Assembly: GCF_041583195.1 (NCBI RefSeq)
Contig: NZ_JBFHGL010000001.1
Location: 248,001 to 312,000, forward strand
DNA length: 64,000 nt
Direction of reading: 5' to 3'
Origin: Sulfurimonas sp.
GTDB lineage: Bacteria; Campylobacterota; Campylobacteria; Campylobacterales; Sulfurimonadaceae
In this document: piece by piece, positions 9,471-18,236 of the stretch
Layout of the letters: each line of letters opens with the position of its first letter
Numbering within the stretch: position 1 is the first letter of the stretch
Position numbers and translations under genes: made by a program
The notes under the pieces: generated by a model
Told to the model about the DNA's origin: nothing
Databases searched by the model: none
The model's input: the letters and a program-made list of their open reading frames with translations, nothing else

Positions 9471-10181
9471 TTAATTGTTATTTAGTTCTTCAGCGAACTT
9501 TATCATTTGACAAAAATTTTCAACTTTTAGTGCACCACTTCCTACAAGTACACCATCAACACCATCACAGGCAAGAATATCACGAGCCGTTTCAACTTTT
9601 ACACTTCCACCATATAAAAGAGGTGCAGATGATTTTTCTTTTAGCTTTAAATGTATTTTTGATATATCTTCTAAAGTCGGTGTAAGCCCTGTTCCAATAG
9701 CCCAAACAGGTTCATAAGCTATTATCAGCTTATCGTAAGATGTATCAATCCCTTCATACTGAAGTTCAAGATACTTCATCATTACATCTTCACCCTGTTC
9801 TCTTACTTCTAAAGGCTCACCTACACAATATACAATTTTAAATCCATGTGATTTATAAAAGTTAAATTTCTCAACCAACTTTTCTTGAGACTCACCTAGT
9901 ATATGGCGTCTTTCAGAATGACCGATTAAAATAGTTTTTACATCAAACTCTTCTAGTTGCTCTAAACCTATCTCTCCTGTAAAAGCTCCGTTTTGTGTAG
10001 CATAAGCATTTTGTGCACCTTGAACTACTTTTCCATGATGTGGATTTAGTGAACTCTGTGCAGGAAAAACATATATTTCTTGGTCTGAGTTATTCTTATC
10101 TAAAAAATTTTCTACATCCATCAGGTAAGATATAGTTTTTTCACGAGTAAGATTAGTTTTAAGGTTAGATGCGATTATCAT
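9471..10181 (-). CDS. tpiA: Triose-phosphate isomerase
   Basis: Interconverts dihydroxyacetone phosphate and glyceraldehyde 3-phosphate in the cytosol. Catalytic residues are visible: K in ASNLKTN (about residue 8), H in IGHSERRH (about 84) and E in YEPVWAIGTG (about 146). The phosphate-binding LLYGGSVK is near the C-terminus. At 236 residues it is shorter than the usual 250, as in other Campylobacterota. It starts 2 nt after the pgk stop. Confidence 0.95.
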   Translation of the reverse strand: MIIASNLKTNLTREKTISYLMDVENFLDKNNSDQEIYVFPAQSSLNPHHGKVVQGAQNAYATQNGAFTGEIGLEQLEEFDVKTILIGHSERRHILGESQEKLVEKFNFYKSHGFKIVYCVGEPLEVREQGEDVMMKYLELQYEGIDTSYDKLIIAYEPVWAIGTGLTPTLEDISKIHLKLKEKSSAPLLYGGSVKVETARDILACDGVDGVLVGSGALKVENFCQMIKFAEELNNN

Positions 10182-10183
10182 AT

Positions 10184-11377
10184 TTATTCCTTTATAAGCT
10201 GAGCTACACCAGGAAGTACTTTACCCTCTAATAATTCAAGAGATGCTCCACCGCCTGTAGAGATAAAAGTCATCTCTTCACCAAGACCAACTCTTTGTAC
10301 TAAATCAGCAGTATCACCACCACCTACAACAGTAGTAGCATAGCTATCTGCTACAAAGTTAGCAATTTTGCTAGACCCTCGAGCAAATCTATCCATCTCA
10401 TAAACACCCATTGGACCATTCCATAGTACAGTTTGTACATCGTTAAGACCTTCGCGATAAAGTCTAACAGTTGCAGGACCTATATCAAGTCCCATCCACT
10501 CATGAGGAATCTCCTGAGCTGTAACTATTTTAATAACTGAATCAGCTTCAAACTTCTCAGCTGCAATAACATCTACAGGAAGATAAAACTTAACACCAAG
10601 TTTCTTAGCTTCATCCATAATTTTTTGAGCTTCTCCTAGAAGATCATCTTCAACAAGCGAAGCACCAATGTCGTAACCTAACTGTTTTAAGAAAGTAAAG
10701 GCCATACCGCCACCGATAAATATTTTATCAACTTTTGGTAGTAAATTTACAAGTGCTTCAAGTTTCCCTGAAACTTTACTTCCTCCTACAATAGCAGCAA
10801 ATGGACGAACAGGGTTTTCAATGATTTTTCCAAAGAATTGAATCTCTTTAGATAGTAAGAATCCTGCAGCTTTATGCTTATTGTCGAAAAACTTAGTTAT
10901 CCCTTCAACAGATGAGTGGGCACGGTGTGATACACCAAATGCATCATTTACATAGTACTCAGCCATAGATGCAAGTTTTTTAGACAGTTCTTCATCGTTG
11001 TTTGTTTCACCTGGCTCATAACGCAAATTCTCTAAAAGTAAAACTTCACCGCTCTTTAGAGCCTTAGCTTTAGCAATTGCATCTTCACCAACTACATCTT
11101 TAGCTATAACAACATCTCTTTTTAAAAGATGGTTAAGTCTGCGAGCGACAGGTGCCAATGAAAACTTTTCAACAACTTCACCTTTTGGACGACCTAAGTG
11201 AGAAGCTAAAATAACTGCACATTTTTGATCTAAACAATAGTTAATTGTAGCTATAGCTGAACGGATACGTCTGTCATCAGAGATATTTGAGTGTTCATCC
11301 ATAGGTACGTTAAAATCACAACGTATAAATACTTTTTTATTTTCTAAATCTAAATCTTTTATATTTAGTAATTCCAA
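10184..11377 (-). CDS. pgk: Phosphoglycerate kinase
   Basis: Transfers phosphate between 1,3-bisphosphoglycerate and ADP. The 397-residue two-domain protein has the N-terminal substrate motif ([20 protein letters not shown]), SHLGRPKGE, the hinge region and the C-terminal nucleotide motif ([11 protein letters not shown], then [14 protein letters not shown]). The start codon is a TTG preceded by a TAGGA-like Shine-Dalgarno, 11 nt past the gap stop. It is the second gene of the gap-pgk-tpiA-fabI operon. Confidence 0.96.
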   Translation of the reverse strand: MELLNIKDLDLENKKVFIRCDFNVPMDEHSNISDDRRIRSAIATINYCLDQKCAVILASHLGRPKGEVVEKFSLAPVARRLNHLLKRDVVIAKDVVGEDAIAKAKALKSGEVLLLENLRYEPGETNNDEELSKKLASMAEYYVNDAFGVSHRAHSSVEGITKFFDNKHKAAGFLLSKEIQFFGKIIENPVRPFAAIVGGSKVSGKLEALVNLLPKVDKIFIGGGMAFTFLKQLGYDIGASLVEDDLLGEAQKIMDEAKKLGVKFYLPVDVIAAEKFEADSVIKIVTAQEIPHEWMGLDIGPATVRLYREGLNDVQTVLWNGPMGVYEMDRFARGSSKIANFVADSYATTVVGGGDTADLVQRVGLGEEMTFISTGGGASLELLEGKVLPGVAQLIKE

Positions 11378-11388
11378 ATCCTAAACCC

Positions 11389-12390
11389 TTATTTTGAAAT
11401 ATGTACAGCCATGTCTAGTAAACGCATAGAATAACCCCATTCGTTGTCATACCATGCCATAACTTTTACCATATCACCATCGATCACTTGAGTTAGATCT
11501 TCTGCAACTATTGAGCTGTACTCACAACCTACAAAGTCTTGAGATACACGCATATCTTTATCCATAAGTAAAAGGCCTTTTAAGTTAGTCTCTGCCGCTT
11601 TGTTAAATACGTCAGTAACTTCCTCTTTTGTAGTTTTTTTACCAACTACAACATTTAAATCAACCATAGATACATTAGGTGTAGGCACACGTACAGACTG
11701 ACCGTGTAGTTTTCCTAGAAGTTGAGGAAGAACTAAACCGATTGCTTTTGCAGCACCAGTAGTTGTAGGGATCATGTTGATGGCACCAGCACGAGCACGA
11801 CGCTTATCTTTTGAGTGCTTAACATCAAGGATGTTTTGATCATTAGTATATGAGTGAATAGTAGTCATAAGACCTTTCTCAATACCAAATGCATCATCAA
11901 GAACTTTTGCAACAGGACCTAAACAGTTTGTAGTACATGATGCATTAGACACTATCTTCTGTCCATCATATAAATGTTCATTTACACCCATAACAAAAGT
12001 AGCTGTTTCTTTATCTTTTGCAGGAGCTGAGAAAAGAACTTTTTCAACACCGTTATCAATATGAACTTGAGCAGATTCTTGAGTTAAAAATACACCTGTA
12101 CACTCTAAAACCATATCAGCACCACAAGATGCAAAATCCAATTTTTTAGGATCACGGTCACTGAATATACGAATATTTTGCCCATCAATTGAAATAGTAT
12201 TTTCATTAACTTGCTCAATATCACTACTAAACGTACCGTGAACTGAGTCATTTTTAAGAAGATACAACATCATATCTATACTAGCCATATCATTGATAGC
12301 TACAATTTCAACATCAGCTCTTGAAGCTGCTATTCTTGCAACACAACGACCTATTCTTCCAAAACCATTTATTGCTATTTTAAGTGCCAT
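11389..12390 (-). CDS. gap: Glyceraldehyde-3-phosphate dehydrogenase, type I
   Basis: Oxidises and phosphorylates glyceraldehyde 3-phosphate with NAD(P)+, or runs in reverse for gluconeogenesis, the likelier direction in an autotroph-like relative. The 333-residue protein has the Rossmann start INGFGRIGR, the catalytic cysteine in SNASCTTNCLGP (about residue 151), the catalytic H in TIHSYTNDQ, and the C-terminal AWYDNEWGYS block. It is the first gene of its operon, with a -10-like TAAAAT 29 nt upstream. Confidence 0.96.
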   Translation of the reverse strand: MALKIAINGFGRIGRCVARIAASRADVEIVAINDMASIDMMLYLLKNDSVHGTFSSDIEQVNENTISIDGQNIRIFSDRDPKKLDFASCGADMVLECTGVFLTQESAQVHIDNGVEKVLFSAPAKDKETATFVMGVNEHLYDGQKIVSNASCTTNCLGPVAKVLDDAFGIEKGLMTTIHSYTNDQNILDVKHSKDKRRARAGAINMIPTTTGAAKAIGLVLPQLLGKLHGQSVRVPTPNVSMVDLNVVVGKKTTKEEVTDVFNKAAETNLKGLLLMDKDMRVSQDFVGCEYSSIVAEDLTQVIDGDMVKVMAWYDNEWGYSMRLLDMAVHISK

Positions 12391-12418
12391 TTTAAATCCT
12401 GATTAAATAAATTCTCCA

Positions 12419-12442
12419 ATTTTAGCAAAACTTAGCTATAAT
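12419..12442. promoter_or_regulatory. Divergent gap / nadD promoter region
   Basis: On the minus strand TAAAAT (12419-12424) is a -10 for gap. On the plus strand a consensus TATAAT (12437-12442) is a -10 for nadD. The nadD transcript should start near 12449, only about 5 nt before its ATG, so it may be close to leaderless. Confidence 0.5.
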
Positions 12443-12453
12443 TGCGTTTAAAT

Positions 12454-12939
12454 ATGGAATCAATCGCACTTTTTGGTGGATCATTTGATCCCCCGCATAA
12501 CGGACATAAAGCTATTGTAGAAGCTGCACAAAATTTAAAAGAAATTGACAAGGTGGTAGTTATGCCAACCTATCTAAACCCTTTTAAATCAAAATCTCAT
12601 CTTAAAGCTGATCAAAGATTAAACTTAGTCAAAGAGATGTTCAAAGATTATGATAATGTTGAAGTATCAGATTTTGAAGTTTTAAAAAAACAAAAAACAG
12701 CTTCAATAGTAACTGTAAAACATCTGCTTAAAACGTACGATAAGATATACTTGATAATTGGTGCCGACAATCTTGCTTCATTAGATAAATGGCAGGATTA
12801 TGACCAACTAAAAAAGTTAGTTACTTTTATAGTAGCTACAAGAGATAATATTGAGATTCCAAAAAAATATATAACACTAAATGTTGATGAAAATATTTCA
12901 TCTACAGAAATTAGAGGTAAAATTGCAAAACAGAGTTAA
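12454..12939 (+). CDS. nadD: Nicotinate-nucleotide adenylyltransferase
   Basis: Adenylates nicotinate mononucleotide in NAD synthesis. The nucleotidyl-transferase motif GGSFDPPHNGH sits at residues 7-17, and the C-terminal ISSTEIR completes the ATP site. At 161 residues it is on the short side, as in other Campylobacterota. I choose the ATG at 12454 because MESIALFGGSFDPPH is the family start; an upstream TTG would begin inside the -10 region. It overlaps rsfS by 17 nt. Confidence 0.94.
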   Translation: MESIALFGGSFDPPHNGHKAIVEAAQNLKEIDKVVVMPTYLNPFKSKSHLKADQRLNLVKEMFKDYDNVEVSDFEVLKKQKTASIVTVKHLLKTYDKIYLIIGADNLASLDKWQDYDQLKKLVTFIVATRDNIEIPKKYITLNVDENISSTEIRGKIAKQS

Positions 12940-13252
12940 AAAAATAGTAGAAATTCTAGATAAAAACAAAGCTGAATCAATAGAAGTATTTGACTTAAGC
13001 GATAAAGAATACATAGTAGATACTGCGATTATAGCAACATCTTTAGGTGGCCGTCATACTTTAGCACTTCTTGACCATTTAAGAAAAGATTTAAAAGCTG
13101 ATGAAAAAATCAGCAATGTAGATGAAAGCGGTGACTGGGTTGTAGTTGACCTTGGAGATATACTGATCCACATAATGACACCCGAGTATCGTGTAAAATA
13201 CGATATGGAAACTTTTTTAAGCGAGATTGGTGAAACAAAAGAGGCTCTATAA
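12923..13252 (+). CDS. rsfS: Ribosome silencing factor
   Basis: RsfS (Iojap/YbeB family) binds uL14 on the 50S subunit and blocks subunit joining during starvation. The core is visible as DTAIIATSLGGRHTLALLDHLRKDLK and WVVVDLGDILIHIMTPEYRVKYDMETFL. The best start is a TTG at 12923, which lies 6 nt after an AGAGG Shine-Dalgarno inside nadD and gives 109 residues; an ATG further upstream gives an unlikely longer N-terminus. The nadD-rsfS pairing is a widespread gene order. Confidence 0.93.
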   Translation: MQNRVKKIVEILDKNKAESIEVFDLSDKEYIVDTAIIATSLGGRHTLALLDHLRKDLKADEKISNVDESGDWVVVDLGDILIHIMTPEYRVKYDMETFLSEIGETKEAL

Positions 13253-13267
13253 AAGAGCTCTTTTTTT
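13241..13267. terminator. Terminator between rsfS and the convergent porin
   Basis: GAGGCTCT-ATAAA-AGAGCTC followed by seven T residues on the plus strand forms an intrinsic terminator overlapping the end of rsfS. The porin gene on the other strand ends right beside it, so the hairpin may serve both. Confidence 0.65.
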
Positions 13268-14714
13268 AGAAGAAGTAGTTTAATTCAAAACGGTATTCGT
13301 TGTAAGATACATCTGTTTTGTATGATGTCCCGTTAGACTTTAATATTTTATCATCCGCACTTACTAAACCGACTCTAACTTTAGCCTGAAGATTATCACC
13401 TATATTTTGCATAGCATCTACATGTAATATATTTGTATCAGCCTGAACACTATCTTTTTTGTCATCAAAATCTTGAATTGCGTAACGTGCGAAAATATTA
13501 AAACCGTCTAATATTCCTGCTTTGTCAAAATCATACCCGACTCTTGCCATATAAGTTTTTGTATTTGCATACCAGTTATACTGTGCCATTGCACGAGTAA
13601 ACCCACCTGTTGGGAATCCACGCCAAGGAGCAATAATATCTGCTTCATCTGCAATTTCAGAGTAACCAAGTCTTGCTAAAAATGCTTTATCTTTAACATC
13701 TAATCTTAAGGCTAAAAGACTTGAGTCTAAATCTGTTGGTTTTTTATAACCGACTGTCTCATCTAAACCTTTTAAACAAGCTACGTTTGCAGTAGTATCT
13801 AAGTTATCGAACTGCTGCATATATCTAACACCTGGAACCACTTTAAAACTACCTACCGGTATCGCATAGTGGGCTTCTGCCGTTACGTTTGTAATAACAT
13901 CCGGTACATTTGCAACACTTAGGTTTGCTTTTAAATTATTAACAGAAGTATTTGTAATAGTTGCGATTATTAGTTCATTTTTATGTCCAATCAAAGTAGT
14001 TGTTAAACTTTTATTAATTGCTGAATCATCATTTTCAACCCATCCGTTTACTGCTAAGACGTCATGAGAACTTGTATGATCACGAAGCTTTTGTGCTGTA
14101 AAATATGCTAGCTGTATCGTAGTTTGAGGTAGTTCTTTTATAGTAGCACTAACACCGTCAAATGTATTTGGTATCATCTTTGTATCATTTGATTTTGTAA
14201 AAACAGATTCAAAAAGTTGACGTCCAACTTTAAGTGATGTTTTTGAAACGTCATATTGTAAATAAGCTTGACCAAGTACACTCATTCCAAATTTTCCGGT
14301 AGCATCAGTATCGTAGCGGCTAAAAGTATCTTTACCAGCTTTTACATCACCAACTTCATGAACTTCCATTCTATAAAAAGATGGATTTTGCGAAGTGTAT
14401 AAACCTACTGTTGCACTAAAGCCTGAAAGTTTAGCAGATTTATACACAAAACTACCTCCCACACCTAATGCTTTATTATCTAAGCCTGCTGCACTTTTAG
14501 ACCAGTCCCATTTGAAAGTATTTACTCTAAGTCTTCCATAGAATTCACCTTCTGAGAACATATCAGTTATTGAATCAACTGATTTTTGTCCTTTGTTATA
14601 TTGCAAAGTCATATTTGGTTTTAAAGTTATTTTATCGTTTTTTAAATCTGCTAAGGCATTACTGCTTGAAAGTAAAAGACCAATAGCTAGTAAGTTTAAA
14701 TTTTTTAGTTTCAT
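13266..14714 (-). CDS. OprD-like outer-membrane porin
   Basis: A 482-residue porin with an N-terminal signal peptide (MKLKNLNLLAIGLLLSSSNALA). The next part, SITDMFSEGEFYGRLRVNTFKWDW, is typical of the Opr family of Campylobacterota, and GLYTSQNPSFYR, LKVGRQLFESVF and FDGVSATIKELPQTTIQLAYF fit OprD-like strands. The terminal FELNYFF ends in F. Specificity is unknown; OprD relatives pass small or basic solutes. It stands alone between convergent rsfS and mltF. Confidence 0.85.
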   Translation of the reverse strand: MKLKNLNLLAIGLLLSSSNALADLKNDKITLKPNMTLQYNKGQKSVDSITDMFSEGEFYGRLRVNTFKWDWSKSAAGLDNKALGVGGSFVYKSAKLSGFSATVGLYTSQNPSFYRMEVHEVGDVKAGKDTFSRYDTDATGKFGMSVLGQAYLQYDVSKTSLKVGRQLFESVFTKSNDTKMIPNTFDGVSATIKELPQTTIQLAYFTAQKLRDHTSSHDVLAVNGWVENDDSAINKSLTTTLIGHKNELIIATITNTSVNNLKANLSVANVPDVITNVTAEAHYAIPVGSFKVVPGVRYMQQFDNLDTTANVACLKGLDETVGYKKPTDLDSSLLALRLDVKDKAFLARLGYSEIADEADIIAPWRGFPTGGFTRAMAQYNWYANTKTYMARVGYDFDKAGILDGFNIFARYAIQDFDDKKDSVQADTNILHVDAMQNIGDNLQAKVRVGLVSADDKILKSNGTSYKTDVSYNEYRFELNYFF

Positions 14715-14749
14715 CTTTATTTTCCTCTTTTTTAATTATTATGGCATTA

Positions 14750-14794
14750 TACAAGCATAAGTTTTAATGATTCTGAATAAAACTTATGCTTGTA
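14750..14794. terminator. Long hairpin downstream of mltF
   Basis: A 17-bp perfect inverted repeat (TACAAGCATAAGTTTTA at 14750-14766, its complement at 14778-14794) with an 11-nt loop starts 5 nt past the mltF stop. It lacks a good U-tract, so it may act as a processing or stabilising hairpin rather than a full terminator. It also lies upstream of the porin start. Confidence 0.5.
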
Positions 14795-14799
14795 TACCT

Positions 14800-16245
14800 T
14801 TATTGATTAACACTTATATTTTGATCACCTTGTTCATTTGTATAATTTTCTAATATATCTTTATAATCATAGATTGATTCAACATATCTCACAGGTTCAC
14901 TACCTCTTGCATAACCGTATTTTAAAGATCTGTAATATCTTTTTTGTGAAAGAAGCGGCAGTACCGCTTTTAAATCACTCCAAATATTTTTATCAAGACC
15001 GAATTTAGCAGCTAAAACTTGTGCATCTTTAATGTGTCCCATACCTATATTATATGCAGCTAATGCAAACTTTATACGGTTTTCACCCTCAACCTCAGGC
15101 GGTACTGCTTTGATCATCTGCTTAAGATGTCTTACTCCACCCATTATGCTCTGTTTCGGATCAAGCCTGTTTTTAACACCAAGATGTTTTGCAGTAGATA
15201 GTGTTAACATCATAAGTCCTCGAACACCTGTAAAGCTTTTAGCCCTAGGATTCCAATGTGATTCTTGATATGACTGAGCAGCAATCAGTTTCCAAGGTAT
15301 GCCATATTCCTTCTCAGCTTTTTGGAAATATTTTTCATATCTAGGTAATCTTGACTTAATACGCTTATAAAACATCTTTGTATCGTAGTAATCAAAATAT
15401 AAAATGTGTGAGTAGTAATGATCTTTTAACTCGGCCATACGACCGCTTTGGTTATAAGAATTTAACCATGAATACATATCTGCTTCAAGTTCTTTTGAAT
15501 TTGGTGCCAATACCCAGGCTAATTGTTCACGTCCGCTTATAGTAAAAGCTGAAGCTATCTCAGTGAAATATCTTTGATTTAATGAATATATATTTGAAGC
15601 AGCCAGTGTACAATCAATCTGCTCATTTGCTACCATTTCTAAAAGTTCTTCTGTAGAATACTCAGATGTAAAACTCGCATTTATATCAAAACCGTCATTT
15701 TGGAGAGATACTATTGTTTCACTGTAACTTGTATCTTCCCCTACCATTATTTTTAGCCCGTCTAAATCTTCAACTGTACGCGGAAACCTGCCGGACTTAA
15801 TCATAGCCCTGTTACAAATAACTTGTTCTTGAACCTCAAAATAAGATGGACCGAAGTTAAAACGTTTTTCCCTTTGAGGTGTTTTTGCCAAAGCTGATGA
15901 TGTAATATGTATATCTTCTTGTTTACTTAATTCTATTGCTTCTTTAACAGTATTTGCAGATGTTATATTTAACTTTACACCTAAATGGTTTGCATAATCT
16001 TTTAGCAGATCATATTCAAAACCTTGTGCTCCGCCTGCACCTATATAGTATGTACTAGGAGCATTTAACAGAACAACATTTAAAACTTTATTTTTTTTAA
16101 TTGTGTCTAAAACTGTAGGTTTTTTGATCTCATGCACAGGATAATAAGCAGAGTGACTAAGCCATCCAAACATAAAAAAAGAAAGAGGGAAAACGATAAA
16201 TATAATGAATTTAACGCGTTTTCTTAATTTTGCTAAATTTCTCAT
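14800..16245 (-). CDS. mltF: Membrane-bound lytic murein transglycosylase F
   Basis: MltF cleaves peptidoglycan glycan strands with 1,6-anhydro ring formation. The 481-residue protein has an N-terminal membrane segment (about 12-31, [22 protein letters not shown]), a periplasmic solute-binding-like domain (about 48-270, with [20 protein letters not shown]) and a C-terminal SLT domain (about 300-430). The catalytic E is in [16 protein letters not shown], with [13 protein letters not shown] and [11 protein letters not shown] following. E. coli MltF is a lipoprotein; here anchoring seems to be by a helix. It starts 23 nt after the kinase stop and may share its transcript. Confidence 0.93.
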   Translation of the reverse strand: MRNLAKLRKRVKFIIFIVFPLSFFMFGWLSHSAYYPVHEIKKPTVLDTIKKNKVLNVVLLNAPSTYYIGAGGAQGFEYDLLKDYANHLGVKLNITSANTVKEAIELSKQEDIHITSSALAKTPQREKRFNFGPSYFEVQEQVICNRAMIKSGRFPRTVEDLDGLKIMVGEDTSYSETIVSLQNDGFDINASFTSEYSTEELLEMVANEQIDCTLAASNIYSLNQRYFTEIASAFTISGREQLAWVLAPNSKELEADMYSWLNSYNQSGRMAELKDHYYSHILYFDYYDTKMFYKRIKSRLPRYEKYFQKAEKEYGIPWKLIAAQSYQESHWNPRAKSFTGVRGLMMLTLSTAKHLGVKNRLDPKQSIMGGVRHLKQMIKAVPPEVEGENRIKFALAAYNIGMGHIKDAQVLAAKFGLDKNIWSDLKAVLPLLSQKRYYRSLKYGYARGSEPVRYVESIYDYKDILENYTNEQGDQNISVNQ

Positions 16246-16268
16246 TACGTTAGTTTACACATTTACTC

Positions 16269-17543
16269 TTACGCAAATATAAATCTATTCATTCCGTTTT
16301 CATATTCATGGGCTAGAACTCTGTTATGCGCCTTGAGTATGGAGTCTACCAGGTATAGTCCTAAGCCAAAACTATTTTTTGAAGGGTTCTCTTTTGTAAA
16401 CGGTTCTATATAAAATTTTAGTGGATGTTTTAAACACTCACCTTTACTCTCAAAAGAGAGTTCATTGTTGATCATCCTTATCTTAACTTTTTTATCCGGT
16501 GAGTATTTTATAGCATTGTCTATCATATTTTTTATAGCCGTAGTATAAAGCCTGTAGTTAACATTTACTTTTACACTTGTATCAATATCTACATCAACAC
16601 TCTCACGCTCAACCATAGCCATATCTATAGCACCATCTATTATGTCAACAACTCTATACTCTTTAAACTCTGTTTTATCACCTAAACTTGTAACTTCTTC
16701 TATTAAAGCAAATTCATTAACCAAACACTCCAGTCGCCCAAATATTGAGCTAAACCTGTCACGCTGTTTATCGGTTTTTAGCATCTGTGTTGCAATCGTT
16801 CCTTTTGCAATAGGTGTTTTTAGTTCATGCATAATATTTCTTAGAAACAGTGTACGAGAATCCATTATATTGTTAATCTTGTCTTTTGTAGCTTCAAGTT
16901 CATTTGCTATTGAAGCGATCTCATCATTCCCTTTCATCTTAAAACTTATATTCATATTTCCATCACCATATACGGCAATTTTTCTTCTTAAACGAATAAG
17001 TGGGCGTAACCTTTGAAGTATTAGAAAAAATGAGATAAATATAATAAGTAAAACTGTCGTATATGTATATAATAGATTAAAATATCTGTAAGGCTGTAAC
17101 TCTTCATCCTGTAAAAGAAGAGAACTATCAGGTGTTTGAAGATAAAAATATATTGTATTTTTATATGAGAACATAGAGGTTGTGTAGTCACGGACAATTT
17201 TTTTTGTTAAAAAACCTTGTGAATTCATTAGCATCTGGGTATCTACACTCTTTTCCCCTTTTTGTTTTAAGAACTCACCTTTTTCTAAAATATCTTCAAT
17301 TTTATTTTGATCTATTATGTTGATTTTATATACAGCCAAGTTTGCTTCAAGCATAATCTCTGAAGTGCTACGTTGTTTATGTTGTCTAAATATTTGAGAG
17401 ATTATGGCTTGTTTTGTAAAAATATGGTCTATGTATTGTTGTTTGTTAAGTTTATGAAACTCCCAAAAAACTGCACTTACACTTATAATAGACACTATAA
17501 GTGCAAATAGTACAGTTATTAAAACTCCGTGGCGTTGTATCAT
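16269..17543 (-). CDS. ArsS-like sensor histidine kinase
   Basis: A 424-residue inner-membrane kinase. Membrane helices lie near residues 8-28 and 155-176 and flank a periplasmic sensor. A HAMP-like linker and the HisKA box FLRNIMHELKTPIAKG (phosphoacceptor H near 238) follow. The ATPase region has KNMIDNAIKYSPDKK (N box) and NSFGLGLYLVDSIL (G box). The layout and sequence match the ArsS family of Campylobacterota; H. pylori ArsS senses acid. The gene abuts its regulator upstream with no gap. The signal sensed here is unknown. Confidence 0.92.
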   Translation of the reverse strand: MIQRHGVLITVLFALIVSIISVSAVFWEFHKLNKQQYIDHIFTKQAIISQIFRQHKQRSTSEIMLEANLAVYKINIIDQNKIEDILEKGEFLKQKGEKSVDTQMLMNSQGFLTKKIVRDYTTSMFSYKNTIYFYLQTPDSSLLLQDEELQPYRYFNLLYTYTTVLLIIFISFFLILQRLRPLIRLRRKIAVYGDGNMNISFKMKGNDEIASIANELEATKDKINNIMDSRTLFLRNIMHELKTPIAKGTIATQMLKTDKQRDRFSSIFGRLECLVNEFALIEEVTSLGDKTEFKEYRVVDIIDGAIDMAMVERESVDVDIDTSVKVNVNYRLYTTAIKNMIDNAIKYSPDKKVKIRMINNELSFESKGECLKHPLKFYIEPFTKENPSKNSFGLGLYLVDSILKAHNRVLAHEYENGMNRFIFA

Positions 17544-18206
17544 CTATTTAAGTAGCTTGTATCCGACACCGCGAACTGATTCAATTAGTGTTTTATCACC
17601 AAGTTTATTTCTAATACGCCCAACCATTACGTCTATACTTTTATTTGAAGAGTCTTCATTAATTGCATTTACATTATGGATTAAATCCTCACGGGATACT
17701 ACTAAACCTTGTTTTGAGATCATATATGAAAGTATTCCAAACTCTGCATTTGTAAGTTCAATATTTCTATTTTTATAAGTGATCGTCATTGAAGACTTAT
17801 CACATTTAAAATCCGATTTTGATTCCTCTTTAGCTTCTACTTTCGCAGCATAACGACGTAGAACCGACTGAATGCGAGCTTCAAGTTCTCTCGGGTCATA
17901 AGGTTTTGGTAGATAATCATCAGCTCCAAGTTCAAGAGCTTTTACTTTGTCCGTAACATCACTTCTTGCACTTGAGATAATTATAGGGATATCTTGACGC
18001 TCACGAATTGCTTCACAAACTTCTAAACCATCCATTCCCGGTAAAGTAAGGTCTAATATTACCAAGTCAAAAGGCTCTAGTTTTAATATACTTACTGCCT
18101 TAAAAGGGTCATCTTCTGTAATAACTTTAAACTCAAACTGCTCAAGATACTCTGTAAGTATCTCAGCAAGTTCAAGATCATCTTCTATCATTAGTATTTT
18201 TTTCAT
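17544..18206 (-). CDS. OmpR-family response regulator, ArsR-like
   Basis: A 220-residue regulator. The receiver domain (1-118) has the acidic pocket in MIEDD, the phosphoacceptor D in LVILDLTLPGMDG (about 52) and K in LPKPYDPREL. The C-terminal winged helix (about 130-220) shows FGILSYMISKQGLVVSREDLI and SIDVMVGRIRNKLGD. Directly followed by its kinase. It starts 30 nt after feoB, so it may be expressed with feoAB, which would link the system to iron supply; a separate promoter in this short gap cannot be excluded. Confidence 0.93.
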   Translation of the reverse strand: MKKILMIEDDLELAEILTEYLEQFEFKVITEDDPFKAVSILKLEPFDLVILDLTLPGMDGLEVCEAIRERQDIPIIISSARSDVTDKVKALELGADDYLPKPYDPRELEARIQSVLRRYAAKVEAKEESKSDFKCDKSSMTITYKNRNIELTNAEFGILSYMISKQGLVVSREDLIHNVNAINEDSSNKSIDVMVGRIRNKLGDKTLIESVRGVGYKLLK

Positions 18207-18236
18207 GAAAAGATTCTACCTTATTTAATTGTTATT

